Assembly: GCF_014207635.1 (NCBI RefSeq)
Contig: NZ_JACHIE010000011.1
Location: 22,106-86,105 of the forward strand
Reading direction: 5' to 3'
DNA: 64,000 nt
DNA from: Acetobacter lovaniensis
GTDB lineage: Bacteria; Pseudomonadota; Alphaproteobacteria; Acetobacterales; Acetobacteraceae
The notes under the pieces are model-generated. The model made no database searches. It was not told the origin of the DNA and saw only the letters and a program-made list of their open reading frames with translations. Positions 29,902 to 39,156 of this stretch are shown one piece after another. Both the position numbers and the translations under genes were made by a program. Within the stretch, counting starts at the first letter, position 1, and each line of letters opens with the position of its first letter.

Positions 29902-30369
29902 ATGACTTTTTTTCAGGATGACCTTTTCCCGCGCCGGACTGTGGCGCCACACGCTGTGGTGCCACCAGAGTTGTGGGAAAAACTGGCGCGTTCCGCGTTC
30001 AGGCAGCGTTTTCATCTCAATGCGCAGGATAGGGCGTATCTGCGGGAAAAAGGTTTGCCGCTGGTGCTGGAGCATGGGCAGGATTTCATAGCCCGCCGCC
30101 TGGCCCCGGCAGCACCACTCAAAGACGGACGGCAGACACCGTGGAAGGGACACCCGGTTTTTGTAGCCCAGCATGCCACGGGAACGTGCTGCCGCTCCTG
30201 TCTGGCCAAATGGCATGCGCTGCCATCCGGCCGCCAGCTGAATGAAGCGGAACAGGACTATATTCTCAGCGTACTGGCCCACTGGCTGGCAGGGGAACTG
30301 GCACGGCCGGACACACCGCAACCAGCCCGCAAAACCCGTAAACCTGCCGCCCTCCGGCTCAGGGGGTAG
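29902..30369 (+). CDS. DUF4186 family protein
   Basis: This 155-residue protein matches DUF4186 by the segments PWKGHPVFVAQHATGTCCRSCLAKWH and LNEAEQDYILSVLAHWLAG. The CCRSC cysteines and nearby His residues suggest metal binding. The function is unknown. It begins 8 bp after the ivy-type stop, so the two probably form an operon. Its 3' end overlaps the convergent hydroxylase gene by 11 bp. Confidence 0.78.
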   Translation: MTFFQDDLFPRRTVAPHAVVPPELWEKLARSAFRQRFHLNAQDRAYLREKGLPLVLEHGQDFIARRLAPAAPLKDGRQTPWKGHPVFVAQHATGTCCRSCLAKWHALPSGRQLNEAEQDYILSVLAHWLAGELARPDTPQPARKTRKPAALRLRG

Positions 30370-31552
30370 AGGGCTGACGGTCCATTAACAGGGATGTCAC
30401 CGCCTTTTTGAAGGGAGCGAACCTGTCCGCCATACGCAGACACCCTTCACGGATCTGGCGGAAGGGAGGGCCATCATGGGTATAGAGCGAGGCAATCCCG
30501 TTTGTGCCCGCAAACAGTAGCGCCGTTGCCTTGCGGTGCTGGCGCTCAAATGCGCGCAGGGCCGCGGGGTTGCCTGCATCCCCATTATTCGCAACCGCTG
30601 CCAGCACCTGCCGGGCCAGTATGTCCTGCCCTTTCAGGCCCAGATTAAACCCGTGTGCCGTAATCGGGTGCATGCCAACCGCTGCATCCCCCACCAGTGC
30701 CAGCCTGCGGGCTGTAAACCTGTGCGCGTAAACGCCTTTGAGCGGATACACATGCCGGGTGCTGACAAGCCGCATGGCCCCAAGCCGGTTACCTACACGG
30801 CGCATGATTTCGGCATTAAATGCCTCACGCGGCATATGGACCAGTGCCTCAATCTCCTGCGGGGGCAGGGTCAGCACAAGGGAGGAGGCCATGCCGTTAA
30901 CGGGCAGCAGGGCGATTGTCTGCCCCTCATCAAACCACTGGAGCGCAACATTATGGTGGGGGGATTCGTGCGCCATGCGGCAGACCATCATGGACCTGCC
31001 AAAATCGTGCACAATTGCGCCAATCCCAGCCCGCTGCCGGGTGGGGGAAAACCGCCCGTCTGCCGCAACAACCAGTTTTGCATTCACCTGCCCGCCCGTG
31101 TGGTGGACCGCCGCGTAATCCTGCCCCTGCCGGATGGTCTGCACCGCCGTGCCGGGCTGGAGAGTAATGTTGGGCATATACTGTGCCGCAGCAAACAGGC
31201 CGCGACGGATCTGGTTGTTGGAAACCAGCCAGCCCAGCGCATCCACCCCTTCGCCCCGCGTGTCAAACGTGAGCGGGTGCCGGAAACTGCCTGTTTCAAT
31301 CCGTGCTTCCTTGAGCGGGCAAACAACCGCCTGCGGAATGTGAGCCCATGCGCCGGTCTGTTCAAGCAGGCGGACAGAGTGATGGGTCAGGGCAATTTCG
31401 CGCCCGTCAAAGCCGGGTTCGGACCAGATATCAAGCGGAGCGCGTTCCAGAACGGTTACCGAAAGACCACCACGCGCCATAAGAAGAGCCGTGGCCAGCC
31501 CGACCGGACCACCACCAATAACGGCAACGTCTGTCTGCTGTATGTCGGACAT
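30359..31552 (-). CDS. FAD-dependent ubiquinone hydroxylase, UbiM-like
   Basis: This is a 397-residue flavoprotein of the UbiH/UbiF/COQ6 family. The FAD-binding GGGPVG is at 13-18. The DG motif is VVAADGRFSPTRQRAGI. The FAD ribityl motif reads GDAAVGMHPITAHGFNLGL, with HPITAHG in place of the usual HPxAGQG. That variant suggests the UbiM subgroup, which hydroxylates the ubiquinone ring. It is the last gene of the hisB operon and starts 3 nt after the nitroreductase stop. The exact hydroxylation position cannot be read from sequence. Confidence 0.82.
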   Translation of the reverse strand: MSDIQQTDVAVIGGGPVGLATALLMARGGLSVTVLERAPLDIWSEPGFDGREIALTHHSVRLLEQTGAWAHIPQAVVCPLKEARIETGSFRHPLTFDTRGEGVDALGWLVSNNQIRRGLFAAAQYMPNITLQPGTAVQTIRQGQDYAAVHHTGGQVNAKLVVAADGRFSPTRQRAGIGAIVHDFGRSMMVCRMAHESPHHNVALQWFDEGQTIALLPVNGMASSLVLTLPPQEIEALVHMPREAFNAEIMRRVGNRLGAMRLVSTRHVYPLKGVYAHRFTARRLALVGDAAVGMHPITAHGFNLGLKGQDILARQVLAAVANNGDAGNPAALRAFERQHRKATALLFAGTNGIASLYTHDGPPFRQIREGCLRMADRFAPFKKAVTSLLMDRQPSTP

Positions 31553-31555
31553 GGG

Positions 31556-32137
31556 TTAGTCCTTGTCTGCGCCAAAGGTTACGGGCTGGCCGTGCCAGCG
31601 CGCGGTAAACAGGGCGGGGTCGGCTCGCTTGGGTGTAGGCTGTGCACCATCTGGCGTACCCACAAACAAAAAGCCCGCCAGCCGACTCAACCCCAGCTCG
31701 GCCGCCAGAACGGCGTCCTCCACCAGTGCGCCGGAAACCCATACGCCACCAAAACCCGTTGCATACAGGGCGTTGAGAATGTTCATGGCCCCTGCGGCCA
31801 CGCACATTTCCTGCTCCCAGAGCGGAATTTTATGCTCGGGCTGCAGGTGCATGCCCAGAGCAATAATCATGGGCATGGAGGCAAAACGGGTGCGGCGTTT
31901 TTCAATTTTGGCAGCGGGGGCTTCTGGCTCCACGCGCGCCATGCTGGCCACAATACGCTCGGCCAGAGCAGGGCGGTCCTGCCCCTCGATCACAACATAA
32001 CGCCATGGCTGAACCCGACCATGGTCGGGTGCGCGCATGGCCGTGCCCAGAATAGCCATCAACTGCTCGGGCGAAGGAGCCGGGTCCCGCAGCCGGTCGG
32101 TAGAGGCGCGGGAGAGAAGCATGTCCATAGGCGTCAT
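31556..32137 (-). CDS. Nitroreductase family protein (YdjA-like)
   Basis: This is a 193-residue FMN enzyme starting at the ATG at 32137, with AAAGG upstream. A TTG at 32158 is also in frame. Conserved parts match E. coli YdjA: LLSRASTDRLRDPAPSPEQL, RAPDHGRVQPWRYVVIEG, PLWEQEMCVAAGAMNILNAL and GFGGVWVSGAL. YdjA-type enzymes are minimal nitroreductases of uncertain natural substrate. It lies between the HIT gene and the UbiM-like gene. Confidence 0.9.
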   Translation of the reverse strand: MTPMDMLLSRASTDRLRDPAPSPEQLMAILGTAMRAPDHGRVQPWRYVVIEGQDRPALAERIVASMARVEPEAPAAKIEKRRTRFASMPMIIALGMHLQPEHKIPLWEQEMCVAAGAMNILNALYATGFGGVWVSGALVEDAVLAAELGLSRLAGFLFVGTPDGAQPTPKRADPALFTARWHGQPVTFGADKD

Positions 32138-32177
32138 GATCTGGTGCCTTTGTTGCAAAAGGGGGCGTTAAGCCGCG

Positions 32178-32552
32178 TTATTGTGGGAACGCCGGAAGCG
32201 GGCCACCCCCCATGAGGTGCAGGTGAAAATGCGGGACTTCCTGCCCCGAATTGGTGCCTGCGTTGGTAATCAGCCTGTAGCCGTTTTCTTCCAGCCCCAG
32301 AGTGTGGGCAATCTGCCCGGCTGCGCGCATGACCCCGGCAATTTCTTCCGCCGGAGCGGTCTTGCTGAAATCCATGAACGAGACATACGGCTTTTTGGGA
32401 ATAATCAGCACATGCACCGGGGCTTTGGGAGCAATGTCCTCAAAGGCCAGTACCCAGTCGTTTTCAAAAACGGGTTTGCACGGGATTTCACCACGCAGGA
32501 TCTTCGCAAAAATATTCTGCTGGTCGTAAGGGCCTTTGCCGGTCACAGCCAT
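32178..32552 (-). CDS. HIT family protein (HinT-like purine nucleoside phosphoramidase)
   Basis: This 124-residue protein has the histidine-triad motif HFHLHLMGG near the C-terminus and the N-terminal KILRGEIPCKPVFENDWVLAF typical of HinT. HinT hydrolyses adenosine phosphoramidates and acyl-adenylates. It begins 6 nt after the hisE stop, an arrangement seen with his genes in related bacteria. Confidence 0.94.
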   Translation of the reverse strand: MAVTGKGPYDQQNIFAKILRGEIPCKPVFENDWVLAFEDIAPKAPVHVLIIPKKPYVSFMDFSKTAPAEEIAGVMRAAGQIAHTLGLEENGYRLITNAGTNSGQEVPHFHLHLMGGGPLPAFPQ

Positions 32553-32558
32553 GGTCGG

Positions 32559-33041
32559 TCAGTCCTGTTCTGTTGCGTCTGATGCGGTTGCGCCGGATGG
32601 GGGCAGCGACACTTTGGGGCGGGAAGCTTTTTCGGCAATGCCGCTTGTGCCTTCACGCCGGGCCAGTTCGGCCCAGACCTCATCTGGCGTAATGCCTGCA
32701 TTCACCCACATGACAATCAGGTGGTACAGCACATCGGCACTTTCCCCCACCAGCAGGCTGGTGCGGCCTGCCACGGCTTCGATCAGGCATTCCACTGCTT
32801 CCTCACCAAACTTCTGCGCGATCTTGTAGGTACCGCGTGAGAGCAGGCGAGCCGAATGGCTTACTGCGGGGTCCGCGTTCTTGCGGCTTTGCACAACGTC
32901 ATACAGCCGGTTGAGCACAAAAGCATCTGCCCCATTGGACAGCGGGGGGAGCTTGCGGGTTTCTGCCACCTTGGTTTTTTTAGCCTTGACGGTTTTGGTC
33001 TCGGCTTTGGCAGTGGCTTTTGACGGAGCTTTTTTGATCAT
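32559..33041 (-). CDS. hisE: Phosphoribosyl-ATP diphosphatase
   Basis: HisE hydrolyses phosphoribosyl-ATP in step two of histidine synthesis. The 160-residue protein is longer than usual. The catalytic domain is about 38-125 ([32 protein letters not shown]). Residues 1-30 form a Lys/Ala/Thr-rich tail ([20 protein letters not shown]) resembling a histone tail, and the C-terminus is also extended. The ATG overlaps the hisF stop by 4 nt. Confidence 0.96.
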   Translation of the reverse strand: MIKKAPSKATAKAETKTVKAKKTKVAETRKLPPLSNGADAFVLNRLYDVVQSRKNADPAVSHSARLLSRGTYKIAQKFGEEAVECLIEAVAGRTSLLVGESADVLYHLIVMWVNAGITPDEVWAELARREGTSGIAEKASRPKVSLPPSGATASDATEQD

Positions 33042-33826
33042 GACGTCTGACTGACCTGAAAAGGAGCGGGGGAAGGACGAACCGGCAGTCCGGCCTGGGT
33101 CAAAGCCTGTTTGACCTGAGAAACGGTAAACTGCCCAAAATGGAAAACACTGGCGGCCAGCAACCCTGTTGCCCCGGCCCGGGCTCCTTCCACAAAATGG
33201 TCGAGCGTGCCAACACCACCAGAAGCCACAATAGGCAGGCGCACCGCCTGTGTTGCCGCGCGCAGCAGGTCCAGATCAAACCCGCTGCCCGTGCCATCAC
33301 GGTCCATGGATGTCAGCAGGATTTCACCCGCGCCGCGCTCGGCAGCCTGTCTGCACCAGTCTATGGCGTTCATGCCCGTTGGGGTGCGGCCACCATGGGT
33401 AAAGACCTCCCACGTGCCCGGTGCGGTCTGGCGGGCATCCACCGCAACCACAACACACTGGCTGCCAAACTTGCGCGCGGCCTCGTTAATCAGTTCGGGG
33501 CGGGTCACGGCGGCCGAGTTCATGGCGCATTTGTCTGCCCCGGCCAGCAGCAGACGGCGCATGTCGTCCGTGGTGCGCACCCCCCCACCCACGGTCAGGG
33601 GCAGGAAGATTTTTTCTGCAGTACGGCTCACCACATCCAGAATGGTATCGCGGTTTTCGTGGCTGGCGGTAATGTCCAGAAAAGTCAGTTCATCGGCTCC
33701 GGCGGCATCGTACACCGCTGCCTGCTCAACCGGGTCGCCCGCATCACGCAGGGCAACAAAGTTGACCCCCTTGACCACCCGGCCATTTTTTACGTCCAGA
33801 CAGGGAATAACGCGTAGCTTCAGCAT
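33038..33826 (-). CDS. hisF: Imidazole glycerol phosphate synthase, cyclase subunit
   Basis: HisF uses ammonia from HisH to form imidazole glycerol phosphate and AICAR. The 262-residue TIM barrel shows catalytic Asp in [14 protein letters not shown] and in VAVDARQT. The phosphate-binding [20 protein letters not shown] and [11 protein letters not shown] are present. It overlaps hisA by 7 nt and hisE by 4 nt. Confidence 0.98.
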   Translation of the reverse strand: MLKLRVIPCLDVKNGRVVKGVNFVALRDAGDPVEQAAVYDAAGADELTFLDITASHENRDTILDVVSRTAEKIFLPLTVGGGVRTTDDMRRLLLAGADKCAMNSAAVTRPELINEAARKFGSQCVVVAVDARQTAPGTWEVFTHGGRTPTGMNAIDWCRQAAERGAGEILLTSMDRDGTGSGFDLDLLRAATQAVRLPIVASGGVGTLDHFVEGARAGATGLLAASVFHFGQFTVSQVKQALTQAGLPVRPSPAPFQVSQTS

Positions 33827-34581
33827 CCGCTCAGCACTCGCAGGGCTTGTGAGGGTGATACGCGGCCATCATACAGCGCGCGACCAACAATAACACCTTC
33901 TATGCCCGGTGTGGTGTTGGCCGCCTCGCGCAGAGCTGCAAGGTGGTCAAGGCTGCCCACACCCCCGCTGGCAATAACGGGAATGGATACGGTGTTGGCC
34001 AGCGCTACGGTCTGCTCAATATCCAGCCCTTCGAGCATGCCGTCCCGGCTGATTTCGGTAAAGATGATTGCGCCAACCCCTGCATCCTGCATCCGCAGGG
34101 CAAGGTCGGTTGCCTGCATGTCCGACACTTCCGCCCAGCCCTCGGTCGCCACCAGACCGGAGCGCGCATCAATCCCGGCCACAATACGGCCGGGGAAGGC
34201 ACGGCAGGCCTCGCGCACCAGAGCGGGGTTCTTGACCGCGACCGAACCCAGAATAACGCGGGTAATCCCCGCCTCCAGCCATGCGGCAATGGCGGCCATA
34301 TCCCGCAGGCCACCGCCAAGCTGAACCGACACATGGGCGGCGTCCAGAATGGAACGCACAGCCTGTGTGTTAGCCGATGCCCCGGCAAACGCACCGTTCA
34401 GATCCACCACATGCAGCCATTCAAACCCTGCATCCTGCCATGCCGTGGCCTGTGCGCCGGGGTTATCGGAATAAACGGTTGCGTCGTCCATTTCCCCACG
34501 GCGCAGGCGCACACACGCGCCATCCTTCAGGTCAATGGCGGGGTAGAGGGTCAGCGGGCGGGAGGGCGTGGATGTGGTCAT
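33820..34581 (-). CDS. hisA: ProFAR isomerase
   Basis: HisA isomerises the aminoaldose intermediate of histidine synthesis. The 253-residue barrel begins with [19 protein letters not shown], containing the catalytic Asp. [20 protein letters not shown] and [13 protein letters not shown] follow. It overlaps the GNAT gene by 4 nt and hisF by 7 nt. Confidence 0.98.
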   Translation of the reverse strand: MTTSTPSRPLTLYPAIDLKDGACVRLRRGEMDDATVYSDNPGAQATAWQDAGFEWLHVVDLNGAFAGASANTQAVRSILDAAHVSVQLGGGLRDMAAIAAWLEAGITRVILGSVAVKNPALVREACRAFPGRIVAGIDARSGLVATEGWAEVSDMQATDLALRMQDAGVGAIIFTEISRDGMLEGLDIEQTVALANTVSIPVIASGGVGSLDHLAALREAANTTPGIEGVIVGRALYDGRVSPSQALRVLSGC

Positions 34582-35159
34582 GGCGTGTGGCTGGCTTCTT
34601 GTTCGTTACGGGTCTTGGTGGACTGTAAAGGCAGGGTATCATCGAGGCATTTGGTAAGGAACAGCCCCGATACAAGCTCATCCCCCACCCGGGCGTAAAA
34701 CGGGTGCTTGCCCCATATGTGGAACCCGGTCTTTTCAAAAAGTGCAATGGCTGCGGTCTGTGTCTGCAACACATCCACATTCAGCACCCGGAAGCCCATG
34801 TTGCGTGCGGCATTTTCCACCTCCCGCAACAAGGCTGCCCCCAGCCCCCGCCTGCGTGCGTACGGTGCAACAAACAGGTGGGCAAGGGTAATGCACATGG
34901 CCTGCAATTCGTTATTGCGGGGGGCGCGAATAAGCTGGGCCCCGCCAACAATAACCCCATCCAGCCGGATGGCGAACAGCATGCGCTCGGGCACCAGCAG
35001 CAGACCGCGGAAATAACGCTCAAGCACCTGCCGGCCCTGTGGCTGCAACCAGCCAAACCCGCCGCCATCCAGAATGGCGGCATCCACGGACTCGCACAAA
35101 GCCTGAAGGTCATCTTCCTCCAGCGACAGAATGCGCTGGACGCGGGTTACGCGGGACAT
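34578..35159 (-). CDS. GNAT family N-acetyltransferase within the his operon
   Basis: This 193-residue protein has the GNAT acetyl-CoA loop (LFVAPYARRRGLGAALLREVENAA) and the C-terminal FEKTGFHIWGKHPFY motif. The substrate is unknown. It is embedded between hisH and hisA with 1-nt and 4-nt overlaps, so it is translated with them. It could act on a metabolite or protein linked to histidine synthesis, but nothing in the sequence shows which. Confidence 0.85.
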   Translation of the reverse strand: MSRVTRVQRILSLEEDDLQALCESVDAAILDGGGFGWLQPQGRQVLERYFRGLLLVPERMLFAIRLDGVIVGGAQLIRAPRNNELQAMCITLAHLFVAPYARRRGLGAALLREVENAARNMGFRVLNVDVLQTQTAAIALFEKTGFHIWGKHPFYARVGDELVSGLFLTKCLDDTLPLQSTKTRNEQEASHTP

Positions 35160-35815
35160 CAGAACGTCGCTTCCGGTTGCCAGGCTAAAAAGTTCGCCAG
35201 AATCTTCAGCCCCACGGTCTGGCTTTTTTCCACGTGAAACTGTGTGCCTGCCACATTATTGCGGCAGACAATGGCTGGCACGCTGCCGCCATAATCCGCA
35301 CTGGCCAGCAGCACATCATCCGTGGTGTTGCGCAGGGCGTAAGAGTGTACAAAATAGCCATGCGGGGCTGGGCCCAGCCCCTGGGTCAGCGGGTGGGACT
35401 GGTGGAGTTCCAGTTCATTCCAGCCCATTTGCGGCAGGCGCAGACCGGGGGCTTCCATAGGGGCGATTTCCCCCGCGATCCAGCCAAAACCTTCGGTTAC
35501 ACCATGCTCAAGCCCGCGTTCGGCCATAAGCTGCATGCCAACGCAGATTCCCAAAAACGGCGTGCCTTTTGCCACAGCCTGCAAAATGGCGTCCTTTAAA
35601 CCCGCAATGGCCTCCAGCCCCTGCGCGCAGTCCGCAAATGCGCCCTGACCGGGCAGGATAATACGGTCCGCGCGCCGGACCTCGCCCGGTTCGTTGGTAA
35701 TGATCACCGAAGCGTCAAGGCCGGAAAGCTCGGCTGCGCGCAGGGCGGCCCGGGCGGCAGAGGCCAGATTGCCCCCTTCGTAATCGACAACAGCAATGGA
35801 GAGAGGCTGGGCCAT
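35159..35815 (-). CDS. hisH: Imidazole glycerol phosphate synthase, glutamine amidotransferase subunit
   Basis: HisH is the glutaminase partner of HisF. The ATG at 35815 has AGGAGGG 4 nt upstream, which decides the start over a longer frame from 35935. The 218-residue class I amidotransferase shows the nucleophile Cys in FLGICVGMQL. The oxyanion region GQGAFADC and the C-terminal His/Glu in GTQFHVEKSQ are present. It lies 137 bp after hisB. Confidence 0.97.
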   Translation of the reverse strand: MAQPLSIAVVDYEGGNLASAARAALRAAELSGLDASVIITNEPGEVRRADRIILPGQGAFADCAQGLEAIAGLKDAILQAVAKGTPFLGICVGMQLMAERGLEHGVTEGFGWIAGEIAPMEAPGLRLPQMGWNELELHQSHPLTQGLGPAPHGYFVHSYALRNTTDDVLLASADYGGSVPAIVCRNNVAGTQFHVEKSQTVGLKILANFLAWQPEATF

Positions 35816-35952
35816 AAAACCCTCCTGGTTCTGATCGTGCGGAAAACCGTGCCACTCCCCCGCACCGGGGCAAAAAACACGGCTGGTTGTCTGTTGGGAC
35901 GGGACCATGCTCTGGCCAGAACATGGCGGAATCACACCCGCCGCCGGTTGGT

Positions 35953-36549
35953 TTACAGGACGCCTTTGGTCGACGGAATGGCCCCAAGGGCGCGCGGGTC
36001 CGGCTCTACTGCCATACGGAGTGCGCGGGCAAGAGCCTTGAACGCTGCCTCGGCAATATGGTGGCAGTTTTTACCGGCCCGCTGGTTCAGGTGCAGGGTG
36101 AGCATGGCGGACATGGCAAACGCCCGAAAAAACTCTTCCACCAGTTCCGTATCCAGCTCGCCAATGCGGTCCCGGTCAAAGGAGGCCTCAAACGTCAGGA
36201 ACGGACGGCCAGAAAGATCGACCACTGCCTCGCACAACGCTTCGTCCAGCGGTACAAGAGCCGAGCCAAACCGGCGCACGCCGCGCTTGTCGCCCAGCGC
36301 CTGCCGCATGGCCTGCCCCAGAGCAATGCCCGTATCCTCCACCGTATGGTGGCCATCTATATGCAGGTCACCCTTGACCGTTATATCCAGATCAAACAGG
36401 CCATGCTTGGCCAGGGCGGTCAGCATGTGGTCAAAAAAGCCGATACCGGTTTCAACCCGAGCCTTGCCAGTCCCGTCCAGAGTCAGGGCAATGGCAATAT
36501 CGGTTTCGCTGGTAACGCGGTGAACTGTGGCGTGGCGCGATGTTGTCAT
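35953..36549 (-). CDS. hisB: Imidazoleglycerol-phosphate dehydratase
   Basis: This 198-residue monofunctional HisB dehydratase shows the two manganese-binding motifs GIGFFDHMLTALAKHG and GDLHIDGHHTVEDTGIALG. The repeats SAMLTLHLNQRAGKNCHHIAEA at the C-terminus match. It is the first gene of the his series on this strand. The histidinol-phosphatase domain of the E. coli enzyme is absent, as usual for alphaproteobacteria. Confidence 0.97.
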   Translation of the reverse strand: MTTSRHATVHRVTSETDIAIALTLDGTGKARVETGIGFFDHMLTALAKHGLFDLDITVKGDLHIDGHHTVEDTGIALGQAMRQALGDKRGVRRFGSALVPLDEALCEAVVDLSGRPFLTFEASFDRDRIGELDTELVEEFFRAFAMSAMLTLHLNQRAGKNCHHIAEAAFKALARALRMAVEPDPRALGAIPSTKGVL

Positions 36550-36607
36550 GGTCCCAGCTTATAGCCCAAGACCGGGCACAATGCCATTCCGCCGACTGGG
36601 CGGTATT

Positions 36608-38659
36608 TCAGGCTTCGGGCACAAGCTCTTCCAGCTCCTTCAGCCACAGGGTTGCGTTGCCATCGGATGGGGCGCGCCAGTCCCCACGGGGGGAGAGGCT
36701 CCCCCCCGCCATGACCTTGGGGCCATTGGGCATGGCCGAGCGCTTGAACTGGCTGGTGGTAAAAAACCGGAACATAAAGACCTCCAGCCATTTACGAATA
36801 ACCGGCAGGCCGTAGCTTTTGTGGTCATGCGGCATAAAGCCCGGCGGCCAGGCGCCTTGCCCGGCATCACGCCAGACCTGTTCAGCCATAAAGGCAATGC
36901 GCGCGGGACCAAAGCCGTGGCGCAGCACGTAATAAAGCGTGAAGTCATGCAGGGCATATGGCCCGATTGTGTCTTCCGTGCTCTGGCTGGCACCCGCCGT
37001 TGCGGGGATCAGCTCGGGGGAAATCTCGGTTGCCAGCACGGTGCGCAGCACGGTACAGACATCCGCCGGGAAATGCCCCGAGGCAATACACCAGCGGATA
37101 AGGTGCTGTATAAGGGTTTTGGGCAGGCCAGCATTCACGTTGTAATGCGCCATCTGGTCCCCCACGCCGTAGGTACACCACCCCAGCGCCAGTTCCGACA
37201 GATCACCCGTGCCAAGAACAATACCGTTGTGCTGGTTGGCCAGACGGAACAGAAAATCCGTGCGCAGCCCGGCCTGCACATTTTCAAACGTAATGTCATG
37301 CACGGGCTCCCCTCTGGCAAAGGGGTGGTCCATGGTCTGGAGCATAAGGGTTGCGGCAGGCCGGATGTCCAGCGTTGCCTGCGTAATGCCCAGATGCTCC
37401 ATCAAGGCATGCGCGCTGGCCAGTGTCTGCTCCGTGGTGCCAAAGCCGGGCATGGTATAGCCCCGTATGGCCGTGCGAGGCCAGCCCAGTTCGTCCGCCG
37501 TGCGTACCGCCACCAGCAGGGCGTGGGTGGAATCCAACCCGCCAGATACGCCAATAACCATGCCCGCAGCCCGGCAGCTTTTAAGCCGCTGCTTGAGAGC
37601 CGAAACCTGAATGGTAAAGGCCTCAAAGCAATCCTGCTCCAGCCGCGCCGGGTCCGCTGGCACAAAGGGAAAACGCGAGAGCGGGCGCAGCAGACCCAGG
37701 TCAGAGACCGGGGGGGCCAGCGTAAACCCTATGGAACGCCAGAGGGCTTGGGCCGGGCCAGCCATGGCGGCGCAGTCGGCAAAGGAGCCAACCTGTGCGC
37801 GCTCATGGCGGAGCAATGTAAGGTCAATATCCGCCACAACGGCTTGAGCGCCTGTGGGAAAACGCTCACTTTCGGCCAGCAGCACGCCATTTTCAAAAAT
37901 GGCGGTCTGGCCATCCCATGCCAGATCCGTGGTGGATTCGCCCTCACCCGCCGCGGCATACAGGTAGGCCGCCACACACCGCGCAGACTGGGAGAGGCAG
38001 AGTAAACTGCGGGTACGGGCCTTGCCCACGGTAATGTCGCTTGCAGACAGGTTGGCCAGCACGGTGGCCCCGGCCATGGCCTGCGCTGTGGAAGGCGGAT
38101 TGGGGACCCACAGATCCTCACAGATTTCCACACCAAGGCAAAAACCCGGCACGTCATGCGCGGTAAACAGCAGGTCCACACCAAAGGGAACATCCTGCCC
38201 GCCAAGGTGCATACTCTGCCCACGCACGGCAGCCCCCGGAGCGAAGTGCCGTTTTTCGTAAAACTCGCGATAATTGGGCAGATAACTTTTGGGCACCACG
38301 CCAAGAATACGCCCCCTGTGCAGCACTACTGCACAATTATACAGACTGTTCCTGTGACCCAGAGGAGCCCCAACCACTAACACGGGCAGCAGGTCCGTCG
38401 TGGCCTGCGCCAGTTCCACCAGCGCGTTTTCCACCCCGCGCTGGAGCGTGCTGTGCTGGAGCAGGTCCTCAATGGAATAGCCGCTCAGTCCGAGTTCGGG
38501 GAAAACGCACAAGCCTACCCCCTGCTGGGCGCAGGTGCGGGCCGTGGCCAGAATCTGGTCCCTGTTGGCATACGGGTCTGCAAGGGTAACGGGCGCCGTG
38601 CAGGCCGCCACGCGCACAAATCCATGATGGTACAGAGATCGGAATAAGGACGTCGTCAC
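36608..38659 (-). CDS. nadE: Glutamine-dependent NAD(+) synthetase
   Basis: NadE makes NAD from deamido-NAD, using glutamine as ammonia donor. The 683-residue protein has an N-terminal nitrilase-type glutaminase with the triad Glu55 (FPELGLSGYS), Lys124 (VVPKSYLPNY) and Cys180 (GVEICEDLW). The C-terminal synthetase has the PP-loop SGGLDS at 372-377. The length is normal for the long fused form. It is 58 bp upstream of hisB on the same strand. Confidence 0.97.
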   Translation of the reverse strand: MTTSLFRSLYHHGFVRVAACTAPVTLADPYANRDQILATARTCAQQGVGLCVFPELGLSGYSIEDLLQHSTLQRGVENALVELAQATTDLLPVLVVGAPLGHRNSLYNCAVVLHRGRILGVVPKSYLPNYREFYEKRHFAPGAAVRGQSMHLGGQDVPFGVDLLFTAHDVPGFCLGVEICEDLWVPNPPSTAQAMAGATVLANLSASDITVGKARTRSLLCLSQSARCVAAYLYAAAGEGESTTDLAWDGQTAIFENGVLLAESERFPTGAQAVVADIDLTLLRHERAQVGSFADCAAMAGPAQALWRSIGFTLAPPVSDLGLLRPLSRFPFVPADPARLEQDCFEAFTIQVSALKQRLKSCRAAGMVIGVSGGLDSTHALLVAVRTADELGWPRTAIRGYTMPGFGTTEQTLASAHALMEHLGITQATLDIRPAATLMLQTMDHPFARGEPVHDITFENVQAGLRTDFLFRLANQHNGIVLGTGDLSELALGWCTYGVGDQMAHYNVNAGLPKTLIQHLIRWCIASGHFPADVCTVLRTVLATEISPELIPATAGASQSTEDTIGPYALHDFTLYYVLRHGFGPARIAFMAEQVWRDAGQGAWPPGFMPHDHKSYGLPVIRKWLEVFMFRFFTTSQFKRSAMPNGPKVMAGGSLSPRGDWRAPSDGNATLWLKELEELVPEA

Positions 38660-38840
38660 GGCTTTCCTTCCTTGCTGCGAGGAGCACTGTCCTGTCTAGC
38701 AGGCAGGCAAACCGACCGCCAAGGGCTGGTAAAGCGCTGCTCCATGACAGGTGCGTGCAGTTGCATGCAAAAAAAGCGCCTTTCTTGCATTTTCCCTCTT
38801 GCACAATTGAGCGCTCCCCCATAAAAGAAGGCCATCCAAT

Positions 38841-38912
38841 GCGGGCGTAGCTCAGGGGTAGAGCACAACCTTGCCAAGGTTGGGGTCGTGGGTTCGAATC
38901 CCATCGCCCGCT
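38841..38912 (+). tRNA. tRNA-Gly (anticodon GCC), candidate island insertion site
   Basis: The acceptor stem GCGGGCG/CGCCCGC, D arm, anticodon loop TTGCCAA and T arm GGGTTCGAATCCC are present. The discriminator is T and CCA is encoded (38913-38915). Everything to its right is mobile-element-like, so its 3' end is a likely attachment site. A minus-strand open frame across it encodes the familiar spurious peptide GAGDGIRTHDPNLG and is not a gene. Confidence 0.97.
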
Positions 38913-38915
38913 CCA

Positions 38916-38933
38916 GATTTTCCAAGGAAAATC
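38916..38933. repeat. Inverted repeat directly after tRNA-Gly
   Basis: GATTTTCC and GGAAAATC are separated by 2 nt, immediately after the encoded CCA. It could be part of an integrase core site or a small hairpin at the tRNA end. Confidence 0.5.
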
Positions 38934-38947
38934 AGGCGGTTAAAGAC

Positions 38948-38968
38948 GTTCCTTCGGGACCGTTTTTT
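38948..38968 (+). terminator. Probable tRNA-Gly terminator
   Basis: GTTCC-TTC-GGGAC forms a short stem with one G-T pair, followed by CG and six T. It would end the tRNA transcript. Confidence 0.55.
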
Positions 38969-38994
38969 GTTTACAGTGTGCCGTAGCACAGGAA

Positions 38995-39013
38995 TGTAAG
39001 CATTTTGTAAGCA
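38995..39013. repeat. Direct repeat TGTAAGCA x2
   Basis: TGTAAGCA occurs at 38995-39002 and 39006-39013, one helical turn apart. It lies about 80 bp after tRNA-Gly. Such spaced repeats are typical of protein-binding arm sites near attachment sites, but here the role is an inference. Confidence 0.35.
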
Positions 39014-39156
39014 GCCCGGAGCAAATCGGGGGTGGCTACGGCGTAGCGTGCCGAATCCCGTGGCACACATCGTCAGGATGTTCGGGCGGGTGATGTTCAT
39101 AAGTAGAACAGCGCTCTTGAACGAGATGCCGGCTAACAAGAGTATGGCAAAGGCCG

